Position numbers and translations under genes: made by a program. The notes under the pieces are model-generated. The model ran no database searches. It was not told the origin of the DNA and was given only the letters and a program-made list of their open reading frames with translations. Of a stretch of 64,000 nt of DNA, positions 45,201-57,200 are shown in pieces. How positions within the stretch are numbered: the first letter of the stretch is position 1; the number at the start of each line of letters is the position of its first letter. The DNA comes from Mytilus trossulus. Lineage: Eukaryota > Mollusca > Bivalvia > Mytilida > Mytilidae. The stretch lies in contig NC_086373.1 in NCBI RefSeq assembly GCF_036588685.1, positions 4,340,001 through 4,404,000 of the forward strand, given 5' to 3'.

Positions 45201-46053
45201 ATAAATCCTACAGTTTGTACATTTGTTATCATAAGAACACAAATTTTCTATACTATTTTTAGTCTTCTATTTATTTTCGTTGATACCAATTTTAGTGGAT
45301 TGAGGAAAACAAGCATTTTTGAGGATATTTGATTTCGTTGTATGGCCAAAATCTGCATACACCCTTATACAACTTTAAAATTCATGGTGGACCTGTAACC
45401 AAGAAATAAAAGAAAATGGGCAGATTCATAGCAAGTAAGCTTACAGAGATACCGGCCGAAAACGCCTTATCCGGCAAAAAATGTCTTTTCTCATCTATTT
45501 TTAATTCAGAACATTACCCTGGCCTTGGACTTTTTGACCTGACATGTAAATCGTCTGGTCACTCGTTATAAGTGACTATATATGTCAGTTTGATTTCGAT
45601 TTCTAAAAACCATCGAACAATTCTCCAGAAATCCCTTTCTTTGCTGTTTTAGTCTTTTTGTATTTATTACCTTGACCTTCTGCGAGTAGACCTCACATTG
45701 AAATAGATTGTTCTCGCATTATAGGGGACCACATTAGCCTCAGTAACGTTACCCGGTTATTATTATTAACAATCTTAATATCTTGAAATAAACATTAAGT
45801 GTCGGACGGATCATTGAATAACGCGGGGTGTAAACATATAAATCCTTCCGTAGGAACTACGAAAGGTATAGATTAAATATTCATAAACGTTACAAATACA
45901 ACTTATAAAAAAATCTGTCTCTAAGTTGAGGATATTTGGTATTAATGAAGGGAAAATTGAAGGATAGAGGAAGCGCTATAATTAAGTTTTACCTGATAGT
46001 AAATTTAAAACTAATAATACTACATAAATAAAATATCTCTTCAAATAAGCCAT
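42229..46053 (-). CDS. Shisa/CYYR1-like six-cysteine single-pass membrane protein, complete, four exons
   Basis: Exons 46,053-45,993, 45,129-45,024, 42,915-42,761 and 42,362-42,229 have GT/AG borders and phases that close, giving 151 residues. A signal peptide (1-20, ending VVLLVLNLLS) precedes a short ectodomain with exactly six cysteines (27, 42, 46, 47, 51, 52; SGCCDDSCCDG). One membrane helix follows (about 61-82, LAAIVITVIIG...), then a cytosolic CCRC (83-86) and a PPSY motif (130-133), a WW-domain/NEDD4-type ligand. This layout is that of the Shisa, CYYR1, WBP1 and VOPP1 group of transmembrane adaptors; CYYR1 (~154-165 residues) is closest in size. The last acceptor (ATTGAAG) is weak. 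Intron 2 (2.1 kb) contains retroelement fragments. Specific orthology is not decided. Confidence 0.72.
43190..43740 (-). pseudogene. 3' end of an unclassified RT element, with 3' UTR
   Basis: The minus strand reads GIYVSQLIRYSRAC, then HDFLDRGLLITRKL, then KLKSSLRKFYGRHHELVDRY and a stop near 43,483, followed by ~290 bp of 3' UTR (CATGTGGAGCAGGATCTGCT, CCATGGCGTTGTC, TTTGACTGTCCCTTTGGTA on minus). The same family supplies the fragments at 22,704-22,900 (more upstream coding) and 52,905-53,219 (UTR only). It lies in intron 2 of the Shisa/CYYR1-like gene. Confidence 0.8.
44461..44560 (-). mobile_element. 100-bp family B fragment with 12-bp target duplication
   Basis: ATTCTATTGTAA flanks it at 44,449-44,460 and 44,561-44,572. 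The insert carries GGAAATGGGGAATGTGTCAA, CAACAGCAGAAGGTCACC and GAGAAATTCCCGCAC. It is a severely 5'-truncated retroelement copy in intron 2 of the Shisa/CYYR1-like gene. Confidence 0.88.
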
Positions 46054-46465
46054 CTTTGTTATGATACTTATCTAGAATTACAACAAATGTATAGGAGATA
46101 AAGTATCAACTAATTTAAAATGAGATAATATTGATAATAATAAATTTTACTGTGATGGGGATCGATAGGCTATTTTTCCTTTGTTAAAATGAAAACAAAA
46201 CTATCGACATCCTGCACTATCTATAACATTTGAAACACTAAATATGTAATTACTGCAGATAAAGTAAATTTAAATTTGTTTTATGCTCTCTCTCTATATA
46301 TATGGCTAGGAAGTCTAATGTTAGCTTAATGAAACCTATCCAATTTTTGATTCATTTGATTAATAACAACTGCATGTGTCGATAGCACTTTTGACTCATT
46401 GTTTGACCACAAGTGTGTCATCCTCTAGTAATCAGTGCGTCATTGATGATACCACTATTGACTTA

Positions 46466-46890
46466 CTGTGAAAGTACATTAATTCGTGGGTATCAATTTT
46501 CGTGGTTTGAGCAATATTTACATGTTCATGGGTTTTTAAATTCGTGGATTTTAAATTTCTAAAAACATATCTAAAAATTCAAGCCCTTAGAAACGAAGGT
46601 TACACATAGTCTGGATTGAAGGAAATTGCTAAGTAAGCATTGACTCCTGGAAATCGTAGTGATAACACTTGTTAACTCATCATAAAGTAATCAACAGATT
46701 AAAGACCATCAAAGGTGTTAATTAGGCCATAAACATGTCACCTAAAGAGTAAAACCTACCGATGTGGATCTTTCCATGTCTTGATTTGGACAATTGTTTT
46801 TTTTATTTCGTTGGACACTTAAATTCGTGGATCCAGTCATCCAAGAAAACCACGAAAATTGGTACCCCACGAATAAAAGTACTTTCACAG
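46466..46890. mobile_element. 425-bp MITE with ~44-bp inverted ends
   Basis: Left CTGTGAAAGTAC...ATTCGTGGG...CAATTTTCGTGG; right CCACGAAAATTG...CCCACGAAT...GTACTTTCACAG. TA lies outside both ends (46,464-46,465 and 46,891-46,892), a Tc1/mariner-type signature. The same TIR type is, to my memory, common in molluscs. It interrupts the 67-bp satellite. Confidence 0.8.
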
Positions 46891-47567
46891 TATTGTTTAA
46901 CCACAAGGGTTTCATCCTCTAGTTACCAGTGCGTCAGTGATGATACCACTATTGACTTGTTGTTTGACCACAAGGGTTTCATCAAACAGCAATCAGTGTG
47001 TCAGTGATGATATCACTATTGACTGTCTGTTTGACCACAAGGACTTCATACTTCAGTAATCAGTGCGTCAGCAATGATACCACTGTTAATTGAATGTTTT
47101 GCCACAAGGGTTTCATCCTTCATTTATCAGTGCGTCAGAAATTATACCACTGTTGACTGAATGTTTTACCACAAGGATTTCCTCCTTCCGTAATCAGTGC
47201 GTCAGAAATTACACCACTGTTGACTGACTGTTTAACCACAAGGATTTCATACTCCATTAATTAGTGCGTCAGTAATGATACCACTGTTCACTGACTGTTT
47301 TACCACAAGGGTTTCATCCTTCAGTAATCAGTGCGTCGGTGATCATACCACTGTTCACTGACTGTTATACCACAAGGGTTGCATACTTCATTAATCAATG
47401 CGTCAGTAATGATACCACTGTTGACTGGCGGTTTTACCACAAGGGTTTCGTCAAACAGCAATCAGTGTGTCTGTAATGATATCACTATTGACTGACGGTT
47501 TTACCACAAGGGTTTTATACTTCATTAATCAGTGCGTCAGTAATCATACGACTGTTGACTAAAATTA

Positions 47568-48484
47568 AAATTGAGAATGGAAATGGGGAATGTGTCAAAA
47601 AGACAACAACCCGACCAAATAAAAAAACAACAGCAGAAGGTCACCAACAGGTCTTCAATGTAGCGAGAAATTCCCGCACCCTGAGGCGTCCTTCAGCTGG
47701 CCCCTAAAAAATATATATACTAGTTCAGTGATAATGAACTCCATACTAATTCCCAAATTGTACACAAGAAACTAAAATTAAAATTATACAAGACTAACAA
47801 AGGCCAGAGGCTCCTGACTTGGGACAGGCGCAAAAATGCGGCGGGGTTAAACGTTGTTTGTGAGATCTCAACCCTCCCCCTATACCTCTAACCAATGTAG
47901 AAAAGTAAACGCATAACAATACGCACATTAAAATTCAGTTCAAGAGAAGTCCGAGTTTGATGTCAGAAGATATAACCAAAGAAAATAAACAAAATGACAA
48001 TAATACATAAATAACAACAGACTACTAGCAGTTAACTGACATGCCAGCTCCAGACTTCAATTAAACTGACTGAAAGATTATGATTTCATCATATGAACAT
48101 CAGGCACAATCCTTCCCGTTAGGGGTTTAGTATCATACCATCATAACATATATGAGAAGAACATACCCCGTGTCATGCCAACAACTGTTTTTAGAATAAA
48201 TGTGTTTAGTTCAGACGCAAAGACCTTATCAGTGACTCAATATTAACGCCAAAATATGCAATCTTAAATGACTTGACAACAGTATCGTAATTATATCCCT
48301 TCTTAATAAGTCTATTCAAAGGTTTTGTAAGTTTCTGAGGTGAATACTGACACCTTTGTGCTTTATAAAGAATATTTCCATAAAAAATTGGATGTGAAAT
48401 ACCTGAACGTATAAGAAGTCTGAATGTTGAGCTATATTTACGAATGATGCCCTTATACCGATGATAAAATTTAGTAAATGTTTT
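47568..48484 (-). mobile_element. Family B retroelement, best copy, 5'-truncated, with coding end
   Basis: This is the reference copy for family B. On the minus strand, 48,484 down to the stop at 48,206 encodes TFTKFYHRYKGIIRKYSS, SGISHPIFYGNILYKAQRC, KPLNRLIKKGY and SFKIAYFGVNIESLIRSLR. The first segment parallels LRKFYGRHHELVDRY of the other family at 43,500, so the two are related RT elements. About 640 bp of 3' UTR follow to 47,568. TTGACT flanks both sides, but since it is also satellite sequence it is weak evidence for a target duplication. Confidence 0.82.
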
Positions 48485-48599
48485 GACTGACTGTTTTACC
48501 ACAAGGGTCTCATACTTCAGTAAATGATGAACATCATGATTGGTTACATGTTTATGCCCCATCTACGAGAGAATAGGTGCATCATGTTTTCTAGTATGT

Positions 48600-48710
48600 G
48601 CTGTCCGTTCGTCTATGCATCAGTCCGTTCGTTCGTCCGTCCTTTCGTTCGTTCGTTCGTCCTTTCGTTCGTTCGTTCGTTCGTCCTTTCGTTTGCTCGT
48701 TCGTTTGTCC
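48600..48710. repeat. (GTTC/CGTT)n microsatellite
   Basis: Long runs of GTTCGTTCGTTC with interspersed GTCCTTTC. Open frames through it encode only low-complexity Arg-Ser-Phe-Val repeats and are not genes. Confidence 0.9.
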
Positions 48711-51207
48711 CGCTCCAGCCTAAAGTTTTTGGTCTTGGAAGTTTTTAATGAAGTTGGAGTCCAATCATCTTGAAACTAAGTAAACATGTTCCCTATGCTA
48801 TGATCTTTCTAATTCATTTGCCAAAATAGAGTTTGGACCCTAATTTCACGGTCCACTGGACATATAAATGATAGTGCGAGTAGGGCATTCGTGTCTTGTT
48901 AGTATACAAACATTCAAAGTATTGCAAACACGTTTTAGTTTATCTCAACTTTTTTAGTCTTTAGCTCTATTTATATTTTAGTTTACTAGCTCTCACTCTT
49001 CTAGCCGTTTATCTCGATCAGGAACATATATATTGATATACTGTTCCCAGACTCTATGTATTTTACATCAGTTTTACGTTTTCAAAGTTCTGAGTTATGG
49101 ATAATCCAGAAAGCTGTTCTAAACGAATCAAAGTCGGAGGGTAACTTTCTTTTTTTGATTTTATTTAACGACCATTTTTTAATAATTTAATTCTGGATAT
49201 AACACGGTCTTCTGATTGGTTGAAGTCGTTTTGTTTATCAGCTCATAAACATAATTTTGTCATGTGACCGTGACGTCATCAACGTTTTTTTTTCATGATT
49301 TACTCCGGTATAAAATGGAATTAAGAATCAAATTTTAAGAAATGACTGTAATATTTGTTCTGTCTAGTCGAAATAACATGAAAAATGTGGTGCACACTTT
49401 TTAATAACCCGCTACGCTATTGCTATTTTAAAATTATTTGGGGATTTTTTTGGTTGCATTGATTCAATATACGAATAAGGAAATAATTAAATCTAATCTT
49501 AAGTCGGAAGTAAAATTTGGATAAAATTTGGATAACATATAGAAATCGATTTGACAACGTTTTACTTTGATATTCTTTTAAATTGTTCTATTACACAACA
49601 AGCGATTTCAAGTCTTTAGATAAAATAAGAAAAAAGAAGAAGATACTAGAGTGCACAGATACGGCTACCTATTACCCAACCAGTATAGTCATTTGAGTCT
49701 ATAAAACTACAAGATACGGCTACCTATTACCCAACCAGTAAAGTCATTTGGGTCGTTAAAACTACAAGATACGGCTACCTATTACCCAACCAGTACATAA
49801 GAGATACGGCTACCTATTACCCAATCAGTATAGCAATTTGGGTCTATAAAACAACTATAAGACTGTTAATTTAAGCCCTAAGCTAAAATATATCATCCCC
49901 ACTGAACACAGGTACTTGTCTCAGAAAAAAATTCCTATATACCTTAATATATGAAGTCTATGTTTCTGTATCTGTCTGTCTGTTTTGTTTGGTTTTTTTT
50001 TTACTTCAAACGTATTTTTTTTTCTGAATACTCCGCCAAACCTCTTTTATAAATTTCACTTTCGATCTGTTTGTAATTAACCCATGCAAGTTTGAACAGT
50101 ACTGAATTTACTATAAAAACAATTATATGTGGAACTATACTTACGATTTGAAAAATTTGAAAATGAATTGATATTTTCTAATTCAGAATTTTTATATTAT
50201 TCCCGCATAATATATTAATTGTTTTAAAATGTTTTCTTTACACATACTATGTGTATATACACCTGTGTTATCCTCTTTCCTAGTATAAAGGACTGGGATT
50301 TGCATGAACAGAAAGGTTAGTTCTGTCTTCATATTTCAATTGTTTCAACTACTGACCATATTGATCATGCATATATGGTGCATAGATTTAAATAATAGAT
50401 ATTTATAGATATTATTCTTTTTATTTTCAGTATTCTTATTATATATAAATGTGAGCATGAACAATCCTTAAACCCATTATATTGTGGGTTAATTTCTCCA
50501 CAGGCTTCAGCTATCATTCTCATGACCCGTGACACGGTGCCCTATCTATAGAAGGTTTTTTTTTAGTGTGGTGTCATTTTTGTTTACTTTTGTCTTTAAT
50601 GTCTCTGATTTTGTCGAGAATGTATATAATCAAGGATTTGTATAACCAGAAACATATATATACACATATATGTATATCTGGTATAATATAGAAGAACACA
50701 GGAACTGTTATCTCGGATTGGGTTTTTTAATTTATTAACCTTAGTATATCCAACATATTTAGATATTTTTTCTCTGATACATTTGGCTGTTGTTGTTTAT
50801 TATGTGTGCGTCCATCCCTTATTCTGTGACGCGAGTTTTTTTGGTTTATCCCATGGTAGGAGCAGGGACGTATATATAAGTCCTTGGTAGGAGGAAGCGA
50901 GGGTGGAAGACTTTTTTCCTTGGTTGTTTCAAAGGATCTATAATTATCGGTATTGACTGGGAAAAAAAGTCATCTGATTTCTGAGAAATGCTTCTATTTG
51001 TATTGCCATGGAAGAATGATATTGATTATTCCATAAAACTACATAGATGTGACTGATTGATTTTCTGCACATTTTGAAATACATTTTTAAATGTAAGAAA
51101 TACTTCGGGAACGAATCGTGTCCTTTCCGTAATCCTTGATGACATTGCCTCTATATTTACCGTTTAAAACAAGGGAAAAGCCCGAGAACGTTGTTTGACG
51201 ATTAATT
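48711..51207. other. Intergenic DNA upstream of the copine gene
   Basis: No gene is supported. A 15-codon open segment at 49,097-49,140 (MDNPESCSKRIKVG) ends at a usable splice donor (GTAACT) and could be an orphan first exon, but no partner exon was found. A tandem repeat lies at 49,657-49,852. The copine promoter should lie near 51,200. Confidence 0.45.
49657..49852. repeat. 55-bp tandem repeat, about four units
   Basis: AGATACGGCTACCTATTACC starts at 49,657, 49,712, 49,767 and 49,802; the third unit is shortened to 35 bp. Units are nearly identical, so the expansion is recent. Confidence 0.9.
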
Positions 51208-54200
51208 ATGGCGAATTTTCAGCCAGGGACAGCTGCGGTTCCTTCAACTCAAGTTGAAATCAGTGTATCCTGTCGGTTTGTATTCTTTTATGGTAGACAT
51301 ACTAGACTTTAGTGTTGAAATACATTTGAACTTAATTATTCGAAATGTCATTACTTCGCTGATCTCGTACTATAAAAATATATAGAGTTGAGAAAGTGAC
51401 AAGATAAAGAGTACAGATACAGGAAGGCGTAGTTCAGATGTGAACAACCCTATATGGCACGCCGTATTTATATTTATTCAAATTTGAAGATATCTTATTT
51501 ATTTAACAAGATATCTTATTAAGTATTAAGATATCTTTAATTTTTGTCGAGCCTTCGACTTTAGTCGAAAAAGCGAGACATAGCGATCCTACATTCCGTC
51601 GGCGTCGGCGTCGTCGGCGGCGTCAACAAATATTCACTCTGTGGTTAAAGTTTTTGAAATTTTAATAACTTTCTTAAACTAAACTGGATTGCTACCAAAC
51701 TTGGACAGAAGCTTGTTTATGTTCATAAGATAGTATGCAGAAGTAAATTTTGTAAAAAATAAAATTCCATTTTTTCCGGATTTTACTTATAAATGGACTT
51801 AGTTTTTCTGCCAGGAAACATAACATTCACTCTGTGGTTAAAGTTTTTGAAATTTTAATAACTTTCTTAAACTATACTGTATTTGTATCAAACTTATACA
51901 GAAGCTTGTTTCTGATCATAAGATAGTATCCAGAAGGAAATTTTGGAAAAATAAAATTCAATTTTTTCCACATTTTACTTAAAAATGGACTTAGTTTTTC
52001 TGCCAGGAAACATAACATTCACTCTGTGGTTAAAGTTTTTGAAATTTTAATAACTTTCTTAAACTATCCTGGGTTTGTACCAAACTTAGACAATAGCTTG
52101 TTTATGATCATAACATGGTATCCAGAAGTAAATTTTGTTAACAAATAAATCCATTTTTTTTCTGCATTTTACTTTTAAATGGACTTAGATTTTCTGCCAG
52201 GAAACAACGCATGCACTCTGTGGTTAAAGTTTTTAAAATTCTAATAACTTTCTTATACTATTTTGGACCTGTACCAAACTTGGACAGAAGCTTGTTTATG
52301 ATCAAAAGCTAGTATCAATAAGAAAATTTTGTTAAAATTTTGTACCTGTGTATCTGTATTTTACTTATAAATGGTTATAAATCTTCCAGTTTACATTACA
52401 GACAGTGCAGTTAAAGTTTTTAAAACATACTGTATTTTTACCAAACTTGGACAGAAGCTTCTTAGAATCATAAGATAGTATCAAGAGGAATATTTTTATT
52501 GATTTTTTTCCTCAGTTTTGTTGAGCCTGCGATTAAGAGCATAAGTAGGCGAGACACTGGGTTCCGCGGAACCCTTAAGAATTTTTATAAGATATCTTAT
52601 TTAATTTGAAAGTAAATACGATATCTCTAATAATAGTTTATAAGATATCTCTATTAGTTTATAAGATATCTCTATAAGTTAATAAGATATCTTTATTAAT
52701 TAATAAGATATCTTATACAGTATATAAGATATCTTACTTTCTTTTAAATACATACTTTATAAGATATCTGATTAATTAATAGAGATATCTTATAAACTAA
52801 TAGAGATATCTTATTAACTTATGGAGATATCTTATATATTAAATAAGATATCTTTATAACCAATTATATAAGATATCTCTATAAGTTAATAAGATTATAA
52901 GATATGTTCCTTACGTCGTAACTACAATCCCCTTCCCTTTCATGAATTTGACCTACCGAATTATACTATTTACCGGATTTGTAATCACATAAGCAACACG
53001 ACGGGTGCCGCATGTGGAGCAGGATCTGCTTACCCTTCCGGAGCACCTGAGATCACCCCTAGTTTTTGTTGGGGTTTGTGTTGTTTATTCTTTAGTTTTC
53101 TATGTTGTATCATGTGTACTATTGTTTTTCTGTTTGTCTTTTTCATTTTTAGCCATGGCGTTGTCAGTTTGTTTTAGATTTATGAGTTTGACTGTCCCTT
53201 TGGTATCTTTCGTCCCTCTTTTATATCTCTATTAGGTTATAAGATATCTCTATAAGTTAATAAGATATCTCTTTAAGTTAATAAGATATCTCTATAAGTT
53301 AATAACATATCTCTAAAAGTTAATAAGATATCTCTATTAGTTTATAAAATATATCTATTAGTTTATAAGATATCTCTATAAGTTAATAAGATATCTCTAA
53401 AAGTTTATAAGATATCTCTATTAGGTTATAAGATATCTCTATAAGTTAATAAGATATCTCTAAAAGAAAAAAAGATATCTCTATTAGTTTATAAGATATC
53501 TCTATTAGTTTATAAGATATCTCTATAAGTTATTAAGATATCTCTATTAATTAATAAGATATTGTATAAAGTATATAAGATATCTTACATCTTTATAAAG
53601 ATATCTTTTAAATACATATGTTATAAGATATCTTATTAATTAATAGAGATATTTTATAAACTAATAGAGATATCTTATTAACTTATGGAGATATCTTATA
53701 TGTTAAATAAGATATCTTTATAACCAATTAGATAAGATATCTATATAAGTTAATAAGATATCTCTAAAAGTTTATAAGATATCTCTATTAGGTTATAAGA
53801 TATATCTATAAGTTAATAAGATATCTCTTTAAGTTAATAAGATATCTCTAAAAGTTTATAAGATATCTCTATTAGTTTATAAGATATCTCTATAAGTTAA
53901 TAAGATATCTCTTTTAATTAATAAGATATCTTATAAAGTATATAAGATATCTGACTTCTTTATAAAGATATCTTATTAATTAATAGAGATATCTTATAGA
54001 CTAATAGAGATATCTTATTAATTAATAGATATATCTTATAAACTAATAGAGATATCTTATTAACCTATGGAGATATCTTATTAAGTAAATAAGATATCTC
54101 TATTATTAACTATATAAAAGATATCTTATATAGTTAATAAGATATCTTATAAATGGATAGAGATATATTATATTTTAAATAAGATATCTTATATATTTAA

Positions 54201-57200
54201 TAAGATATATTTATAAACATTTTAATAAGATATCTTATTTAATAAATCAGATATCTCAATTAATATATAAGATATCTCAATTAGTTTATAAGATATCTTA
54301 TTTAACTAAATAAGATATCTCGAAATTGAATAAATATAATAACAGCGTGCCATAACCCTAACACTTTCTTATTCAATTTTAAATGTTTTCACTGATATGA
54401 TAATTTTTATGTTTTTGAATGGCATATTAATAGTAAAAAAAAAGAAAGTAGCAAAATAAGTACAAAGAAAACATCAGAAATAAATAGAAATAGAAAATAA
54501 TGCCCCTGTGGTCATATTTTATATAGGACTAGAGACTAGAAAGGTGAAAAAAATGTATTCAACACAATTTGTCATAGCATGCAATTTTTAAAAGGTATAC
54601 ACAAACATAAAGTATTTGTCTACATTTTTTGTTCTTTTTAATTTTTAGAAATCTACAAGACAGAGATGCATTTTCAAAGTCAGATCCAATTTGTGTTCTA
54701 TCTAACAAAGATGTTCGTACAAATACTTGGTATGAGGTAAGTTAAAGTATCAGCTGTACATGCCAGTAAACAGTTAGAAGGTAAAATTGAAGGAGTAAGG
54801 GGTTAATGACATGTACAAACTGTATGTTTGAAGGGGTTCAATTGATTTGAATATGCAACAAATGACAGCAAGTTAAACACACATTATTATGAACATTTGA
54901 AGCTGACTAAAACAGTCAGCTGAGAGAGTCATCTCCCTGTAGTGTTATCAGCTTAGAGAGTCATCTCCCTGTAGTGTTATCAGCTGAGAGAGTCATCTCC
55001 CTGTAGTGTTATCAGCTGAGAGAGTCATCTCCCTGTAGTGTTATCAGCTGAGAGAGTCATCTCCCTGTAGTGTTATCAGCTGAGAGAGTCATCTCCCTGT
55101 AGTGTTATGTACCACCTTAATTACCATGTTATTTTCTGTATTTAAACAAATTAAATTCTAACTCCTGTAATTAAATCTTCTAAACTTGAGTTATTCAGTT
55201 GGAAAGAAGCAACAATAATAAATTAAATAATAGAATAAATAACTGGTTGTGGCATAACATGTATCTTTCTGACAGCTATATGAAAATAAGGAGACGTGTC
55301 ATGGTTGCAAATGAGACAACAATCCACCATAGTTCAAATAAAGTGAATGTAAGCAATTTTACTTCAACACTGCATTTTACTAGATCTTTTGTTTGGATAC
55401 TTTAAACTTTACATATGCATGCCACATTAATATTTGGGGATCATTGTCCTTGTCTAGTTATTTTTTTTTAACAAATTACAATTAACAATATAATTTGTTT
55501 CAGTTTGGAAGAACAGAAATGATTAAAGACAGCTTAAATCCAGAATTTGTCAAGAAATTTATGATGAATTTCATGTTTGAAGAATCACAGAAATTGAAAT
55601 TTGAAATGTAAGTAAACTTTTATACACATGAAACATGAGGAATAATTGTCCGTGTTTGACATTGATGGATGTCTGGTTACAAGTTATTATTTGTATATGA
55701 ATACTGTACAGGATAAACAAGTCCATGAAGTCCTTACAAATTAAACAACAAAAATAAACACAGACAACTATAAAATTATATGTAAAACCATAAGAATTTT
55801 GCTTCGAGTTTGCTGTAAGGTTGCTGGTGAGCTGGTCTGGTTCAAGTAGCCTGGTAACTTAATTTACTTTACCAAATGCCAGGAACCTCTTCCAGATGCA
55901 TTCAATATGTAATGCCCTCCATCCTTGTCAACTCACTTTGTAGTACCAACATAGACAATTATTTATTGTTTGATTTTTTTTTTTAATCTAGATATCAATG
56001 AAATGCATCTGCCTGTTGCCGTTTAGCTCTGACATACTAATTATGAATATTAAAACAAAAAAAACAAGCACCTATCAAAAAAGAATAGACATAAAGTTTG
56101 TGTTGATAGCTTCTTGTTAACATTGATACTACTGTCTGTATCATATTCTATTTTCAGTATGATTTATTAATGTTTTGGTCCAAATGTAAATATTTTGTTT
56201 TAATAATTGCATTCTCTGTTACAGTTATGATGTTGATTCTCCAAGCTCTAGACTTGAAGCTCAGGTGAGATAAAAAAAAAACAACACCAAAACAACCTAT
56301 CATTGTACATTGTATGCAAGTGTTCTAGGTCTTATGATAACAGATAAATGCACATTTTCACATTTATATTTGTCCCATGTTACAAGTGGGTCCTCTATGC
56401 ACTGAGAAAAAATCCTGTACCTGGAGGTGAGCTTCAGCTGGGCCTTGAAGAATGATTAATATTAGTTCAGTGATATAGATGCCAAACTATCAGAGAATTA
56501 CAGCCAAATAACAAAATAAAATCATCGACTAAACAAATAAAGATGCTGTGATATGATATATTTACCACAATTTTAGATATTGTTGTGAATAAAGGATAAA
56601 AAATATACATACACTAATACAGATAAGAGAAATTTAAAATTTCTTTAGTACAGCATTTGATTAATACCTTGATATAAATATTTTTTCTGTAATAAAGGCA
56701 GAATGTGCCAACTTTTGTTGCAGAGTTGATGAGTGAGAACATGGTCATTATTCATTTACATCAATATCTTTATAATAAAGAGTACAATAAACAACTTTTA
56801 TTAAAAACAAAATAGAAATGTGTAATTATACCTCTTTGAATAGATACATAATACGTAATTGTAATTACAAAATGATGTACCAGTACTTCCTTTCATGTTT
56901 CCTGACAGTACATATGTACAAAAATGTACTAGGTAGATCAAAACAAGTTAAATTTTGTTGTTAAATGAGGTTTGCATTGATTGTTAGTAAGCCAATTTAT
57001 GTGAGTCAAACAAATTTTAAACGACTTAGTTTTCCATATTAATTATTTTACATTACTAATTTTCTGACAGGATATAAAACATTTAAAATGTGACGTGCTG
57101 TATGATATAAAATTGAATTTCTTTAAAACTTTATTTTATATTATCTTTTTATTTTAGGACTTTTTAGGAAGACTTGAGTGCACACTTGGGGAAATTGTGG

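Larger units (their letters stand above)
46385..48530. repeat. 67-bp satellite, about 11 units, with two nested insertions
   Basis: Unit blocks are TGACCACAAGGGTTTCATC, AATCAGTGCGTCAGT and ATGATACCACTATTGACT. Units run from 46,385, are broken at 46,466-46,890 by a MITE, continue to 47,567, are broken at 47,568-48,484 by a retroelement and end in one unit at 48,485-48,530. Single-base variants (GTTTCATC against GTTTCATAC, CCACTATT against CCACTGTT) give the array internal order. Confidence 0.85.
51480..54330. repeat. 21-bp palindromic GATATC satellite with inverted modules (copine intron 1)
   Basis: The self-complementary core AAGATATCT(T/C) recurs with spacers such as CTATAAGTTAAT in a strict 21-bp period, for example through 53,220-53,540. 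Spacer orientation flips in blocks (52,740-52,850, 53,640-53,720, 53,970-54,090), each flip lying next to a longer AT-rich junction (TTAAATACATA at 52,745 and 53,607). Two mobile elements interrupt it (51,540-52,590 and 52,905-53,219). Confidence 0.92.

Noticed and set aside
48524-48773. Two overlapping frames of Arg-Ser-Phe-Val repeats
   Set aside because: Translation of the (GTTC)n microsatellite in two frames; no independent coding signal.
49097-49140. Orphan first exon MDNPESCSKRIKVG
   Set aside because: Start and donor are plausible but no downstream exon in phase was found before the copine gene.
53005-53235. 76-codon frame resembling a hydrophobic membrane protein
   Set aside because: It lies entirely in the 3' UTR of a retroelement fragment whose other copy (43,190) is non-coding there.
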